Origin: Oscillospiraceae bacterium
Lineage (GTDB): Bacteria > Bacillota > Clostridia > Oscillospirales > Ruminococcaceae
Direction of reading: 5' to 3'
Assembly: GCA_022800935.1 (NCBI GenBank)
Contig: JAAWRH010000018.1
Span: forward strand, 1-64,000
Length of the DNA: 64,000 bases
The position numbers and the translations under genes are program-made. Below are positions 44,181 to 53,312 of this stretch, piece after piece. Every line of letters starts with the position of its first letter. Positions within the stretch are counted from its first letter, which is position 1. The notes below the pieces were generated by a model. The model saw nothing but the letters and a program-made list of their open reading frames with translations. It made no database searches and was not told the origin of the DNA.

Positions 44181-45404
44181 ATGTCCACTTTAACGCCAAT
44201 TCCCGGCGGCGTATGCACGCCCAAGGGCTTTAAAGCAGCGGGAATCTGCTGCGGGATACGCTCCAATAAAACCAAAAACGACCTTTCCCTGATTGTCAGC
44301 GACGTTCCCTGCTCTGCCGCCGCTGTCTATACCCAAAACAAGGTGAAGGGCGCACCCATTACTGTTACCAAAAAGAACATTGCCGACGGCAAGGCTCAGG
44401 CTGTTGTCTGCAACAGCGGCAACGCCAACACCTGCAACGCCGACGGCATTGAAATAGCCGAAAAAATGTGTCAGATTGCCGCCGAAGCTACAGGGTTAAA
44501 GGCGGATGATTTTGTCATTGGCTCCACCGGCGTTATCGGCCAGCCACTTCCCATCCAGCCCATTGCCGACGGGATGCCCAAACTGGCGGCTGCGCTTTCT
44601 TACGACGGCTCCGACAACGCAGCATGGGGCATTATGACAACCGACACCGTGAAAAAGGAATATGGCGTTTCCTTTACCGTGGGCGGCAAAACCTGTTCCA
44701 TGGGCGCCATTGCCAAAGGCTCCGGCATGATTCACCCCAACATGGCGACTATGTTGGCGTTCATCACCACCGATGCTGCCATCAGCCCGGCAATGCTCCA
44801 GAAAGCCCTTTCCGAAGATATTGTAGACACCTTTAATATGGTCAGCGTGGACGGGGATACCTCCACCAATGATACGGTCGCCATCCTTGCCAACGGAATG
44901 GCTGGGAATGAAGAAATCACCAGCACCGGCGCGGATTACGACGCTTTCGTGGAAGCCCTCCACTACATCACCGTTTCCCTTTCCAGGGGAATCGCCGGGG
45001 ATGGCGAAGGAGCTACCAAGTTGTTAGAGTGCCGTGTTACGGGCGCGCCTGACAAGCAGACCGCACGGATTGTGGCCAAGTCGGTGATTACCTCCAGCCT
45101 GTTCAAAGCTGCCATGTTTGGCGAGGATGCCAACTGGGGCAGGGTACTGTGCGCTATCGGATATGCTCCCGCCGATTTTGATATTAACAAGGTTGCTGTT
45201 TCCCTCAGCTCGGAAAAGGGTGAAATCGCGGTCTGCAAAGACGGCTCCGGCGTGGAGTTTTCCGAGGAAAAAGCCGCGGAGATTTTAAGCGCAAAGGAAA
45301 TTGTTATCTCTGTTACACTGGGCGAGGGAACCAGCGAAGCGGTTGCCTGGGGCTGTGACCTGACTTATGATTATGTGAAAATCAACGGGGATTACCGGAC
45401 TTAA
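44181..45404 (+). CDS. argJ: Bifunctional glutamate N-acetyltransferase / amino-acid acetyltransferase
   Basis: Moves acetyl from acetylornithine back to glutamate. 407 residues as precursor. The self-cleavage site is HPNMATMLAF (between Ala and Thr), giving two chains. GGVCTPKGFKAAGI is the family opening. AGGAGGG before ATG 44181. Whether it also uses acetyl-CoA cannot be read. No argA is present, which favours the bifunctional form. Confidence 0.95.
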   Translation: MSTLTPIPGGVCTPKGFKAAGICCGIRSNKTKNDLSLIVSDVPCSAAAVYTQNKVKGAPITVTKKNIADGKAQAVVCNSGNANTCNADGIEIAEKMCQIAAEATGLKADDFVIGSTGVIGQPLPIQPIADGMPKLAAALSYDGSDNAAWGIMTTDTVKKEYGVSFTVGGKTCSMGAIAKGSGMIHPNMATMLAFITTDAAISPAMLQKALSEDIVDTFNMVSVDGDTSTNDTVAILANGMAGNEEITSTGADYDAFVEALHYITVSLSRGIAGDGEGATKLLECRVTGAPDKQTARIVAKSVITSSLFKAAMFGEDANWGRVLCAIGYAPADFDINKVAVSLSSEKGEIAVCKDGSGVEFSEEKAAEILSAKEIVISVTLGEGTSEAVAWGCDLTYDYVKINGDYRT

Positions 45405-45425
45405 TATAAATTGGGGGAATTAGCA

Positions 45426-46283
45426 GTGGAGATTTCCAACGAAATCAAAACGCAGGTGCTTGTCCAGGCCCTGCCCTATATCCAGAAATACTATAATAAG
45501 GTTGTTGTCATTAAATACGGCGGCAACGCCATGATTAACGAAGACCTGAAAAACGCGGTCATGAGCGACCTTGTACTGCTCTCCCTAGTGGGGATCAAGG
45601 TAGTTCTGGTTCACGGCGGCGGCCCGGAAATTACCGAAATGCTCAAACGTGTGGGCAAAGAGTCAAAATTCGTCAACGGCTTACGGTATACTGACGAAGA
45701 AACCGCTGAAATTGTCCAAATGGTTCTTGCAGGAAAGATTAATAAAAACCTGGTTTCCCTGCTCCACCAGCACCAGGGGAAAGCGATGGGATTGTGCGGC
45801 ATTGACGGAGCCATGTTCCAGGTGGAGAAGCACAAGGGCGACGCAGATTTAGGCTTTGTGGGGGATGTAACAGCGGTTGATACCGCTCCCATCCAGGTGG
45901 CTTTGCAGAACGGTTATATTCCGGTTATTTCCACTGTTGGGGCAGACGACGAGGGCAATATTTACAACATCAACGCCGACACCGCCGCCGCCCAGATTGC
46001 CGCTTCCCTCCACGCGGAAAACCTGATTTTAATGACCGACATTAAAGGACTTCTGCGGGATAAGGATGATGAAAGCACCCTGATTCCCTTTGTACAGGTC
46101 AGCGAGGTTCCTTCCCTAGTGCGGCAGGGGATTATTTCCGGGGGCATGATTCCGAAAATTGAATGTTGCGTGGAATCAGTCCGGCGAGGCGTGAAACGGG
46201 CGGTTATCCTAGACGGTAGGATCGCGCATTCCATTTTAATTGAAATCTTTTCCGATGAAGGCATTGGGACAATGTTCTGTTAA
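45426..46283 (+). CDS. argB: Acetylglutamate kinase
   Basis: 285 residues. VIKYGGNAM is the phosphate-binding loop, VLVHGGGPEI the substrate loop, and the C-terminal VESVRRGVKRAVILDGR is typical. GTG 45426 is preferred (GGGGGA 7 bases upstream) over TTG 45411, which overlaps the ribosome site. The extended N-terminal helix suggests the arginine-sensitive hexameric type. Confidence 0.95.
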   Translation: MEISNEIKTQVLVQALPYIQKYYNKVVVIKYGGNAMINEDLKNAVMSDLVLLSLVGIKVVLVHGGGPEITEMLKRVGKESKFVNGLRYTDEETAEIVQMVLAGKINKNLVSLLHQHQGKAMGLCGIDGAMFQVEKHKGDADLGFVGDVTAVDTAPIQVALQNGYIPVISTVGADDEGNIYNINADTAAAQIAASLHAENLILMTDIKGLLRDKDDESTLIPFVQVSEVPSLVRQGIISGGMIPKIECCVESVRRGVKRAVILDGRIAHSILIEIFSDEGIGTMFC

Positions 46284-46313
46284 GAGCGGGAGAGAATAAA
46301 AGGAGGAATCAAT

Positions 46314-47495
46314 ATGGATTTCCAGCAAATCAAACAAATGGATTCCCAATATATTGAGCATACCTATGGAAGAGCAGATGTCTGCATTGCCAAAGGCAAA
46401 AACGCCACCGGCTGGGATTTGGACGGCAAAAGCTACATTGATTTTTCCAGCGGCATCGGGGTTAATTCCCTGGGCTTCTGCGACGATGAATGGTCAAAGG
46501 CTGTCTCAGAACAGGCGCAGACCATGCAGCATATTTCCAACCTGTACTACACCATCCCCGGCCCCAACGCAGCGAAAAAAATCTGTGAAAAGACTGGCTT
46601 TAAAAAGGTCTTTTTCGGCAACTCCGGCGCGGAGGCCAACGAGGGAGCTATTAAAGCTGCCCGCAAATACAGCTTTGACAAATACGGCGTGGAAGCCGGG
46701 CGGAATGAAATTGTCACCCTGGTAAATTCTTTCCACGGGCGGACGATTGCAACCCTGACCGCCACCGGGCAGGATGTTTTCCATAATTATTTCTTCCCCT
46801 TTGTGGGCGGCTTCCAGTATGCAAAGGCTGGGGATATTGACGATGTAAAACAAAAGGTTTCTGATAAAACCTGCGCGGTTATGCTGGAGTTTATCCAGGG
46901 GGAAGGCGGGGTAATCCCCCAGGATAAAAGCTTTATCCAAAAACTTTTTGCTTTCTGCCAGTCAAGGGACATCCTTGTCATTGCCGATGAGGTACAGACA
47001 GGCGTAGGGCGCACTGGGGAATTCCTCTGCTGTGAAAATTTCGATGTAAAACCTGATTTGGTTACGCTGGCAAAGGGCCTTGGCGGCGGCCTGCCGATTG
47101 GCGCTGTGCTGTTTGGTGAAAAGGTGGAGAACGTTATGGGGCCCGGCTCCCATGGGACTACTTTTGGAGCCAACCCTGTTTCCTGCGCTGGGGCCAATGT
47201 GGTGCTTGACAGGCTTGACCGGGCGTTTTTGGATTCAGTGAAGGAAAAAGGCGCGTATCTCAAGGAAAAAATTGAAAAAATGCCCAATGTGAAAAGCGTC
47301 ACTGGCATGGGCATGATGCTGGGGATTGCACTGGAAAAAAGCGATTCTAAAACAGTTGTGGGCAGGTGTATTGAAAACGGCTTAATTATCCTGACCGCCA
47401 AAGAAAAAGTACGCCTGCTGCCGCCTTTGACTATTACCTATGAAGAAATGGACAAAGGGCTTGCTGTATTGGAAAAGGTTCTTTCCAGTCTCTAA
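46314..47495 (+). CDS. argD: Acetylornithine aminotransferase
   Basis: 393 residues, class-III PLP aminotransferase. NSGAEANEGAIKAARKYS binds the phosphate of PLP, ADEVQTGVGRTGEF carries the Asp, and the Schiff-base Lys is in TLAKGLGGGLPIGA. The ribosome site AAAGGAGG precedes ATG. Confidence 0.96.
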   Translation: MDFQQIKQMDSQYIEHTYGRADVCIAKGKNATGWDLDGKSYIDFSSGIGVNSLGFCDDEWSKAVSEQAQTMQHISNLYYTIPGPNAAKKICEKTGFKKVFFGNSGAEANEGAIKAARKYSFDKYGVEAGRNEIVTLVNSFHGRTIATLTATGQDVFHNYFFPFVGGFQYAKAGDIDDVKQKVSDKTCAVMLEFIQGEGGVIPQDKSFIQKLFAFCQSRDILVIADEVQTGVGRTGEFLCCENFDVKPDLVTLAKGLGGGLPIGAVLFGEKVENVMGPGSHGTTFGANPVSCAGANVVLDRLDRAFLDSVKEKGAYLKEKIEKMPNVKSVTGMGMMLGIALEKSDSKTVVGRCIENGLIILTAKEKVRLLPPLTITYEEMDKGLAVLEKVLSSL

Positions 47496-47517
47496 ATTGA
47501 TAAACATATTGCCAATA

Positions 47518-47562
47518 GGGAAAAAGCCTCCCGGAAGCCGGGGGACTTTTCTCTTTCCCAAA
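47518..47562 (+). terminator. Stem between argD and argF
   Basis: AAAAAGCCTCCCGG and CCGGGGGACTTTT with an AAG loop, followed by CTCTTT. A partial terminator or mRNA-stabilising stem. Confidence 0.55.
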
Positions 47563-47584
47563 TATTAAAGGAGGATATTTTATA

Positions 47585-48490
47585 ATGAAACATCTTTTAA
47601 AACTGCTTGACCTTACCTCGGAGGAGATTATTGAAATCCTGAACCTTGCCGACCAGCTTAAATATGAGCAGAAACACAGCATCCCCCATGAACATTTAAA
47701 AGGTATGACTTTGGGGATGATCTTTCAAAAATCCTCTACCCGCACAAGGGTTTCCTTTGAAGTGGGAATGTCCCAGTTAGGCGGTTCCGCCCTGTTTTTA
47801 AGCTCCCGCGATTTGCAGATTGGGCGCGGCGAGCCTGTCCAGGATACGGCGCGGGTTCTTTCCCGGTATCTGGACGGGATCATGATCCGCACCTTTGAAC
47901 AAAAAGAGGTGGAGGATTTAGCGGAGTATGGGTCTATTCCCATCATTAACGGTTTGACGGACTTCTGCCATCCCTGCCAGGTTCTGGCAGACCTTATGAC
48001 CATCCGGGAACACAAGGGAAGCCTGCCGGGTTTGAAACTCTGCTTTATTGGGGATGGGAACAACATGGCTAATTCCCTGATTGTCGGCTGTCTGAAAACC
48101 GGGATGAAGGTTTCCATTGCCTGCCCAAAGGATTACCAGCCCGATCCGATTGTGCTGGAATTCGCCAAGGATAACCCCGATTTCCAACTGACCGATAATG
48201 TTTTGGAAGCCGCAAAGGACGCCGACGTTCTGTATACCGACGTTTGGGCTTCCATGGGCCAGGAAGGTGAATTTGAAACCAGGAAGAAAGCCTTTGAAGG
48301 GTTCCAGATTAATGATGCGATTATGGCTGTGGCAAAGCCTGACGCCATGGTTCAGCACTGCCTGCCCGCCCACCGGGAGGAGGAGATTACCGCCAAGGTG
48401 TTCGAGGAACACGCGGATGAAATCTTTGACGAAGCAGAGAACCGGCTCCATGCGCAGAAGGCTGTCATGGTTAAGCTGATGAAAAAATAA
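47585..48490 (+). CDS. argF: Ornithine carbamoyltransferase
   Basis: 301 residues. Carbamoyl-phosphate loop SSTRTRVSFEVG, FCHPCQVLADL, and the ornithine loop with HCLPAHREEE. It makes citrulline for argG. AAAGGAGG precedes ATG 47585. Last gene of the cluster. No carAB lies in the window. Confidence 0.97.
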   Translation: MKHLLKLLDLTSEEIIEILNLADQLKYEQKHSIPHEHLKGMTLGMIFQKSSTRTRVSFEVGMSQLGGSALFLSSRDLQIGRGEPVQDTARVLSRYLDGIMIRTFEQKEVEDLAEYGSIPIINGLTDFCHPCQVLADLMTIREHKGSLPGLKLCFIGDGNNMANSLIVGCLKTGMKVSIACPKDYQPDPIVLEFAKDNPDFQLTDNVLEAAKDADVLYTDVWASMGQEGEFETRKKAFEGFQINDAIMAVAKPDAMVQHCLPAHREEEITAKVFEEHADEIFDEAENRLHAQKAVMVKLMKK

Positions 48491-48510
48491 GCAAACAGAA
48501 ACGTGTAGGA

Positions 48511-48542
48511 AAAGGGGTGCTGGGAGACAGCGCCCTTTTTTG
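48511..48542 (+). terminator. Terminator of the arg cluster
   Basis: AAAGGGGTGCTG and CAGCGCCCTTT, then TTTT. Confidence 0.85.
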
Positions 48543-48553
48543 CAGAGAACCTA

Positions 48554-48602
48554 TTGACTTATATAGATCATCTATGTATAATATGGGTAGATGATCTATA
48601 TA
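48554..48602 (+). promoter_or_regulatory. PadR promoter and 15-bp palindromic operator
   Basis: TTGACT (48554-48559), 17-base spacer, TATAAT (48577-48582). TATATAGATCATCTA (48560-48574) and TAGATGATCTATATA (48588-48602) are perfectly inverted and frame the -10 box. A PadR dimer bound here would block the polymerase. Confidence 0.9.
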
Positions 48603-48616
48603 AAGAGGTGTAAAAA

Positions 48617-48967
48617 ATGGCAATCGACAAAAGTCTGCAAACAGGGAGTACCGGCCTGCTCCTGCTGCGGCTGCTGGAGGAGCAGGACCTGTACGGCTAT
48701 GAGATGATCGAGCTGCTGGCGGAGCGCTCCAACAACGTCTTCTCCCTAAAGGCGGGAACACTGTATCCGCTGCTTCACAACTTGGAAAGGCAAGGGTATC
48801 TGACCTCCTACGAAAGGGCGGCGGAGACGTCAAAGGTCCGTAAATATTACAGCATTACTCCAAAGGGGAACCGCTTCCTGCGGGAAAAGGAAAGCGAGTG
48901 GGGGCATTTTACCGACGCGGTGAACCGGGTTTTGAAAGGGGGGAGCGCCTGTGTTGTCCAAGCCTGA
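48617..48967 (+). CDS. PadR-family regulator
   Basis: 116 residues. LLLLRLLEEQDLYGYEMIEL and GTLYPLLHNLERQGYLTSY are the PadR winged-helix core, and YYSITPKGNRFL the wing. It overlaps the next gene by 17 bases, the usual layout in which PadR represses itself and a HAAS-domain membrane protein. Confidence 0.93.
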   Translation: MAIDKSLQTGSTGLLLLRLLEEQDLYGYEMIELLAERSNNVFSLKAGTLYPLLHNLERQGYLTSYERAAETSKVRKYYSITPKGNRFLREKESEWGHFTDAVNRVLKGGSACVVQA

Positions 48968-50429
48968 AACCGAGGGAACTCCAAAGGAGTTCGCGGTGTA
49001 TCTGGAACGCATCTGCGGGCAGATACGCTGGAAAAAAGCCCATCCTTCCATCCGCCGGGAACTGTCCGGCCACATGGAGGACCAGATGGCGGAATATATC
49101 TCCGCCGGAATCCCGCCGGAGGAGGCCGCCCGGAAAACCATACAGGAGATGGGCGACCCTGTGGAGGTGGGGACCAGACTGGACCACTCCTACCGCCCCA
49201 AGGTGGATAAGGGGCTTCTCTTGGCGGCAGGACTTCTGCTACTGGCGGGATGGTTTTTGCAATCAGTCTTTTCCATGCCACGGATAACCCTATTGGCTGC
49301 AACAGTGTTAGGCATCAGCGCAATGCTGGCGGCGATGAAGGTGGATTATACCATCTTCGCCATGAGCCGGAGAACAGGCATGACAGCATACTTTTTATAT
49401 AATGCTGTTATTTTTATATTTCCAGTATTTTATCGCTATGACCATCAAAGCTCTTACTATCTCATATTTTCCGTCGCCGTCCATCTTTTCCTCTTGTTCC
49501 CGCTGGTGCTGTGCGGAGTGATGTATTCCTTCCGGAACCAGGGCTTCTCTGGATTTCTGCTCTGCGGGGCCATGGCAGCATTTTCCCTGTTCCTGATGCT
49601 GATGGTCAGGGGTTCCGCAACACTCGTTGTTCTCATTTCATCTTTAGCGGTAATGGTAATGGCACTGAAAATGGAATGGTTCGGGCCCTTTTCCAAAGGC
49701 AAAAGGGCCGCGGCCTATGTCTGTATGTTTGTTCCCCTGGGAGTCTTTTTCCTTGTCCTTCTGGCAAACGGAAAGGTACATAGGCTTTTATCGATCATCC
49801 TGAATCCCTCTATTGATGACCGCAACAGGGGATACATTTATATTGTATTCCGTTCTGTTTTGAAATCCTCCCAGTGGATCGGCCCTATTGATTCAGTCGC
49901 TACCCCATGGGGAAATTTTCCTCTGGAGGAGCTCCTCCGCTGGAATCCTGATTGGATTCTCATATGGACTGTCGCCCGTCTGGGCTGGTGGACGCTGTGC
50001 GTTATCGTTCCTTTGGCCCTTTTGATCTGCCTGAAAGGGTTTCACATCTGCCAGAGGCAGTCCGGCGAGCTGGGGAAGATGATCTCCTGCGCTGTGGTTG
50101 TCACGCTGGCGGCACAGTTTCTCTGCTTTCTCCAAGCCAATCTGGGGATTGTCTATATGATCCCTTATCCCTTCCCCTTTTTACAGGGAAACCGGTCCAT
50201 TATCGTCAATCTGCTTCTGTTGGGCTTTCTGCTGTCGGTGGGGCAGCGGAAGGGACTGGACGAGCCCGCCCCTGACAAAAACAGCAGTGATTTCCTCTAT
50301 GTAAAACAGCCTTTGGCGTTTTCCGTCCGGCGTTCCGGGCAGGAGATAGATGTCTCCCTGAAGCTCCGTCTGCCAGAAGGGAAACGGCATGGTCCCAAGG
50401 AGAAGGACATTCCCCTCAAGCCTGATTAA
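48951..50429 (+). CDS. HAAS-domain protein fused to a divergent FtsW/RodA/SpoVE (SEDS) part
   Basis: 492 residues. Residues 25-75 (HPSIRRELSGHMEDQMAEYI, then PEEAARKTIQEMGDPVEVG) form the HAAS/permease-prefix helical domain commonly paired with PadR. About ten membrane helices follow. The C-terminal part lines up with SEDS glycan polymerases: NPDWILIWTVARLGW matches the TDFIFAVIAEELG block, keeping the Asp, and GIVYMIPYPFPFLQGNRSII matches the G-x-P-LPFxSxGGSS block. The Glu pair of the first block is changed to A-R. It may be a specialised lipid II polymerase or a non-catalytic relative. Confidence 0.75.
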   Translation: MLSKPETEGTPKEFAVYLERICGQIRWKKAHPSIRRELSGHMEDQMAEYISAGIPPEEAARKTIQEMGDPVEVGTRLDHSYRPKVDKGLLLAAGLLLLAGWFLQSVFSMPRITLLAATVLGISAMLAAMKVDYTIFAMSRRTGMTAYFLYNAVIFIFPVFYRYDHQSSYYLIFSVAVHLFLLFPLVLCGVMYSFRNQGFSGFLLCGAMAAFSLFLMLMVRGSATLVVLISSLAVMVMALKMEWFGPFSKGKRAAAYVCMFVPLGVFFLVLLANGKVHRLLSIILNPSIDDRNRGYIYIVFRSVLKSSQWIGPIDSVATPWGNFPLEELLRWNPDWILIWTVARLGWWTLCVIVPLALLICLKGFHICQRQSGELGKMISCAVVVTLAAQFLCFLQANLGIVYMIPYPFPFLQGNRSIIVNLLLLGFLLSVGQRKGLDEPAPDKNSSDFLYVKQPLAFSVRRSGQEIDVSLKLRLPEGKRHGPKEKDIPLKPD

Positions 50430-50444
50430 TGGGCTGAATTCATA

Positions 50445-50490
50445 AAAATATCCCGCTGGAATCCATCTGCGAAATCCGGCGGGATATTTT
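50445..50490. terminator. Bidirectional terminator between convergent genes
   Basis: AAAATATCCCGC and GCGGGATATTTT, about 46 bases over all, T-rich on both strands. Confidence 0.85.
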
Positions 50491-50509
50491 GGCTTTGCCA
50501 CAAACAGCA

Positions 50510-51430
50510 TCATCTGCCAAGGGAAAGGTTCACCTGATCAAGCGGGATTTCCAGCATCTGCGCTATCTGATCCGCAGGGAAAAATTTGGACAAAGACTGC
50601 ACTGATTTTTTGATTCCAATATCAATCCCCTCTTTCCGTCCCTCCTGGAGACCCTCCTCGCGGCCCTCTTGGAGACCCTCTTCACGACCCTCTTCACGAC
50701 CTTCCTCGCGCTCCACTTGTAACGCATCTTCCAGGTTCCATTCTATATTCAACATATTCTCCACCTCCGAAATATGCTCTTTTAAAAACGGCTGCATAAT
50801 CCTGCACTTCTCACATTCCTTTGCAGCTTCTCGGATTGCGTCCTTTAGTTCGCTGCCTTCCCTCGAATACTTCTGTACCAGATCAATAAAGAAGCTGTAA
50901 TCACACAGCGATCTGCTTTTTTCCACCAGCTCGCGATTTTCACTGTATTTGATATTCAGCACCCTTACTGTCAATTCCGCAGTATTGACCGGGGTGCGGG
51001 ATTTGTCCATAAAAGCGTCCGAAAGCTTCAGATAGGATTCCTTTGGACAACTGTCCCTTCCGTTATATAATACAATAAATTCCGGTGTAGGCAGGGGAAT
51101 TTTCTTTTTCCGGTATATATTTTTGTTCTCCAGTATTTTTTCATACAGGCGGCCAAGGTACAGCAGCATCCGCAACGGCATGTTTTCATTGACAGTTGAC
51201 TGGTGCTCTATCAGGATGATAAACTTATTGTCCAATGTAAAGGAGATATCATTGATTCGATTGTTGAACAAAACCCCATCCAGCGTATTGAAGTCAATGG
51301 GGGTATCCAGCGGATAGTATGTCCCCGCAATGGCGTTGTATACCTCAATCAGCCGCCTGGGCTCGTCGCACATATACCTTGAAAAAAGGCTGTCCTTATA
51401 TTCGCGGTTGGCGTTTACTGTCTGCTCCAT
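50510..51430 (-). CDS. Rpn-family PD-(D/E)XK nuclease / transposase-like protein
   Basis: 306 residues. The nuclease core has INDISFTLDNKFIILIEHQS, i.e. D..(x)n..E-x-Q as in RpnA-like recombination-promoting nucleases (DUF4351/PDDEXK_2 group). The tail holds repeats of EGREEG/EGLQEG (about 243-268), a common feature of this family, then SLSKFFPADQIAQML. It probably nicks DNA, and some relatives take part in phage defence. Single gene with its own ribosome site. Confidence 0.8.
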   Translation of the reverse strand: MEQTVNANREYKDSLFSRYMCDEPRRLIEVYNAIAGTYYPLDTPIDFNTLDGVLFNNRINDISFTLDNKFIILIEHQSTVNENMPLRMLLYLGRLYEKILENKNIYRKKKIPLPTPEFIVLYNGRDSCPKESYLKLSDAFMDKSRTPVNTAELTVRVLNIKYSENRELVEKSRSLCDYSFFIDLVQKYSREGSELKDAIREAAKECEKCRIMQPFLKEHISEVENMLNIEWNLEDALQVEREEGREEGREEGLQEGREEGLQEGRKEGIDIGIKKSVQSLSKFFPADQIAQMLEIPLDQVNLSLGR

Positions 51431-51509
51431 TTTCCCATTCCCTCATTCCCCGCTTTCTCTAACCCTAGAATACCATATCGCTGTTTTATTGTCAATCAAT
51501 CGCTGTTTC

Positions 51510-51543
51510 AAAAAAGGACCGGGATAGTCAGTCCCAGTCCTTT
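51510..51543 (-). terminator. Terminator of the alr unit
   Basis: Minus strand: AAAGGACTGGGA and TCCCGGTCCTTT, then TTTTGAAAC. Confidence 0.8.
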
Positions 51544-51575
51544 CATATTCAGCAGCTATATTATGGTGCTGCTGC

Positions 51576-52781
51576 TTACAGCGTATTGCGGATATAATCC
51601 ACCACAGCGATCTTTTCTCCGTTTTCTATGTAGATACGGGGAACCCTCCGGCCCAAAACACAGACAATCTCATAGTTGATGGTTCCGGTCAGCTCCGCCA
51701 GCTCCTCGACGGGAATCTCCCGGCCGCCCTGCCGCCCGAACAGGGTGACAATATCCCCTTCCCTTACCGGGGAGGTTTGGGCGATATCGGTGACATCCAC
51801 CATCATCTGGTCCATACACACGTTCCCCACCTGGGGCGCATACTGACCATGAATCAGCACCCTGGCCTTGTTGGACAGGCGGCGGGTATACCCGTCCGCA
51901 TACCCGATGGGCACGGTGGCGATAATGCGGCGGCCCTGGGTTTCATAGGTGCGCCCATAGCTGACCGACCGTCCTCCATCCATCTCCTTGACCATGGAGA
52001 CCATGGACTTGAGCTCCATAGCAGGATTCAGATTGATTTTTCTCTCCCGCAGGCAGTCTATGCTGGGATACAGCCCGTAGATGATGTTTCCCGGCCGAAC
52101 CATATCCAGGTGCATCTCCGGATACCCCAGCATGGCTGCGCTGTTACAGCAATGCCGCAGCCCACAGGGGAATCCCTTACGTTCCAGCTCCCCGCAGGTC
52201 TCCTCAAAACGTTTAAACTGTGTCAAAGTATACTGCCTGGATTCCTCTGAAGATTCATCCGCCACTGCAAAGTGGGTAAAAATTCCGGACGGCTTCAGTC
52301 CAGACAGGCCGTAAACCTTACCGGCGCAGGCGGCCGCCTGTTCCGGACCTTCAAAGGTGGAGAAGCCAATCCGTCCCATACCGGTGTCAAGTTTGATGTG
52401 TACCGGTACCTCCACCCCCAGCGCGGCGGCAGCGGCGGACAGCTTTTCGGCATATTCCAGGGAGAAAACCGATTGGGTAATGCTGTGGCAGGCCAACGTT
52501 CCCGCGTGGCTGGCGGGAGTGATGCCAAAGATCAGGATATTTTCAGTAAAGCCCTGGCGGCGCAGGGAGAGGGCCTCCTCCAGGTTGGACACTCCGAACC
52601 AGGTCACACCCTGACGCCGCAGGCAGTCCGCAGCGTATTTGTCCCCGTGGCCGTAGGCATCCGCCTTGACCACCCCCATCATCTGGCAGCCGGGCCGGAG
52701 GCAGGCTTGGATGGCTTTTACATTACCGGCAATATGGTTCAGGTTGATTTCAGCCCAGGTGCGCTTTAAGTAATCGTTCAT
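51576..52781 (-). CDS. alr: Alanine racemase
   Basis: 401 residues from ATG 52781 (AAAGGAG upstream). PLP Lys in MGVVKADAYGHG near residue 40. The C-terminal beta-domain with SVSYGRTYETQGRRII and VCMDQMMVDVT brings the second catalytic Tyr. It makes D-alanine for peptidoglycan. The flavin reductase gene lies 24 bases upstream on the same strand. Confidence 0.96.
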   Translation of the reverse strand: MNDYLKRTWAEINLNHIAGNVKAIQACLRPGCQMMGVVKADAYGHGDKYAADCLRRQGVTWFGVSNLEEALSLRRQGFTENILIFGITPASHAGTLACHSITQSVFSLEYAEKLSAAAAALGVEVPVHIKLDTGMGRIGFSTFEGPEQAAACAGKVYGLSGLKPSGIFTHFAVADESSEESRQYTLTQFKRFEETCGELERKGFPCGLRHCCNSAAMLGYPEMHLDMVRPGNIIYGLYPSIDCLRERKINLNPAMELKSMVSMVKEMDGGRSVSYGRTYETQGRRIIATVPIGYADGYTRRLSNKARVLIHGQYAPQVGNVCMDQMMVDVTDIAQTSPVREGDIVTLFGRQGGREIPVEELAELTGTINYEIVCVLGRRVPRIYIENGEKIAVVDYIRNTL

Positions 52782-52805
52782 GCTTTCCGCTCCTTTGGGC
52801 AAAGC

Positions 52806-53312
52806 TCATTCCCGGACCAGGACCTTGACGATTTCCCCCACATAGGTCCGATGATAATCCTTTGTGGGGTACCATTTTTCGGCTATCTTTTTCTCCACAA
52901 AACAGGATTCCAGCATATCCTGGGCATAGATTTTTTTGCAGCAGAAGACCACATCCGCCTGCTCAATGTAGCGGAAGCCGTCGGTTTCGCCCATGGTAAA
53001 GCCGCATTCCTTCATTTTATCGGTGTCCCTGCCGGAGGCAGAGCCGCAGAGCTTAAAGGCCTCCCGGTGATTTCCGTGGAAATAGGCGATGGTATAGGTA
53101 TCGGTATTTTCCATCAGGCCAAAGGTGTACCGCTGGGGACGCACTACGACGGTTGCGGTATTCAGTCCCCACATCACCCCCAGGCCGCCCCAGCCCGCGG
53201 TCATGGGGTTGACTCCTTTGCCGTCGGGGGCAGTGATGAGGATATAATCGGGGTTCATCGCGGTGAATGGATTTATCTCCAGGTCGCGGCAGCTTATTTC
53301 ACGAAAGGACAT
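52806..53312 (-). CDS. Flavin reductase-like FMN-binding protein
   Basis: 168 residues from ATG 53312 (AGGAGG 9 bases upstream). NPMTAGWGGLGVMWG and VVRPQRYTFGLMENTD are the FMN-binding split-barrel blocks. NHREAFKLCGSASGRDTDK is typical of the flavoredoxin-like subgroup in anaerobes. It probably moves electrons from NAD(P)H or ferredoxin to FMN-dependent partners. Upstream of alr, likely co-transcribed, without obvious functional link. Confidence 0.88.
   Translation of the reverse strand: MSFREISCRDLEINPFTAMNPDYILITAPDGKGVNPMTAGWGGLGVMWGLNTATVVVRPQRYTFGLMENTDTYTIAYFHGNHREAFKLCGSASGRDTDKMKECGFTMGETDGFRYIEQADVVFCCKKIYAQDMLESCFVEKKIAEKWYPTKDYHRTYVGEIVKVLVRE

Noticed and set aside
50610..50720. 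Short direct repeats resembling a CRISPR or VNTR
   Set aside because: They encode the EGREEG/EGLQEG tail of the Rpn-type protein, a known family feature.
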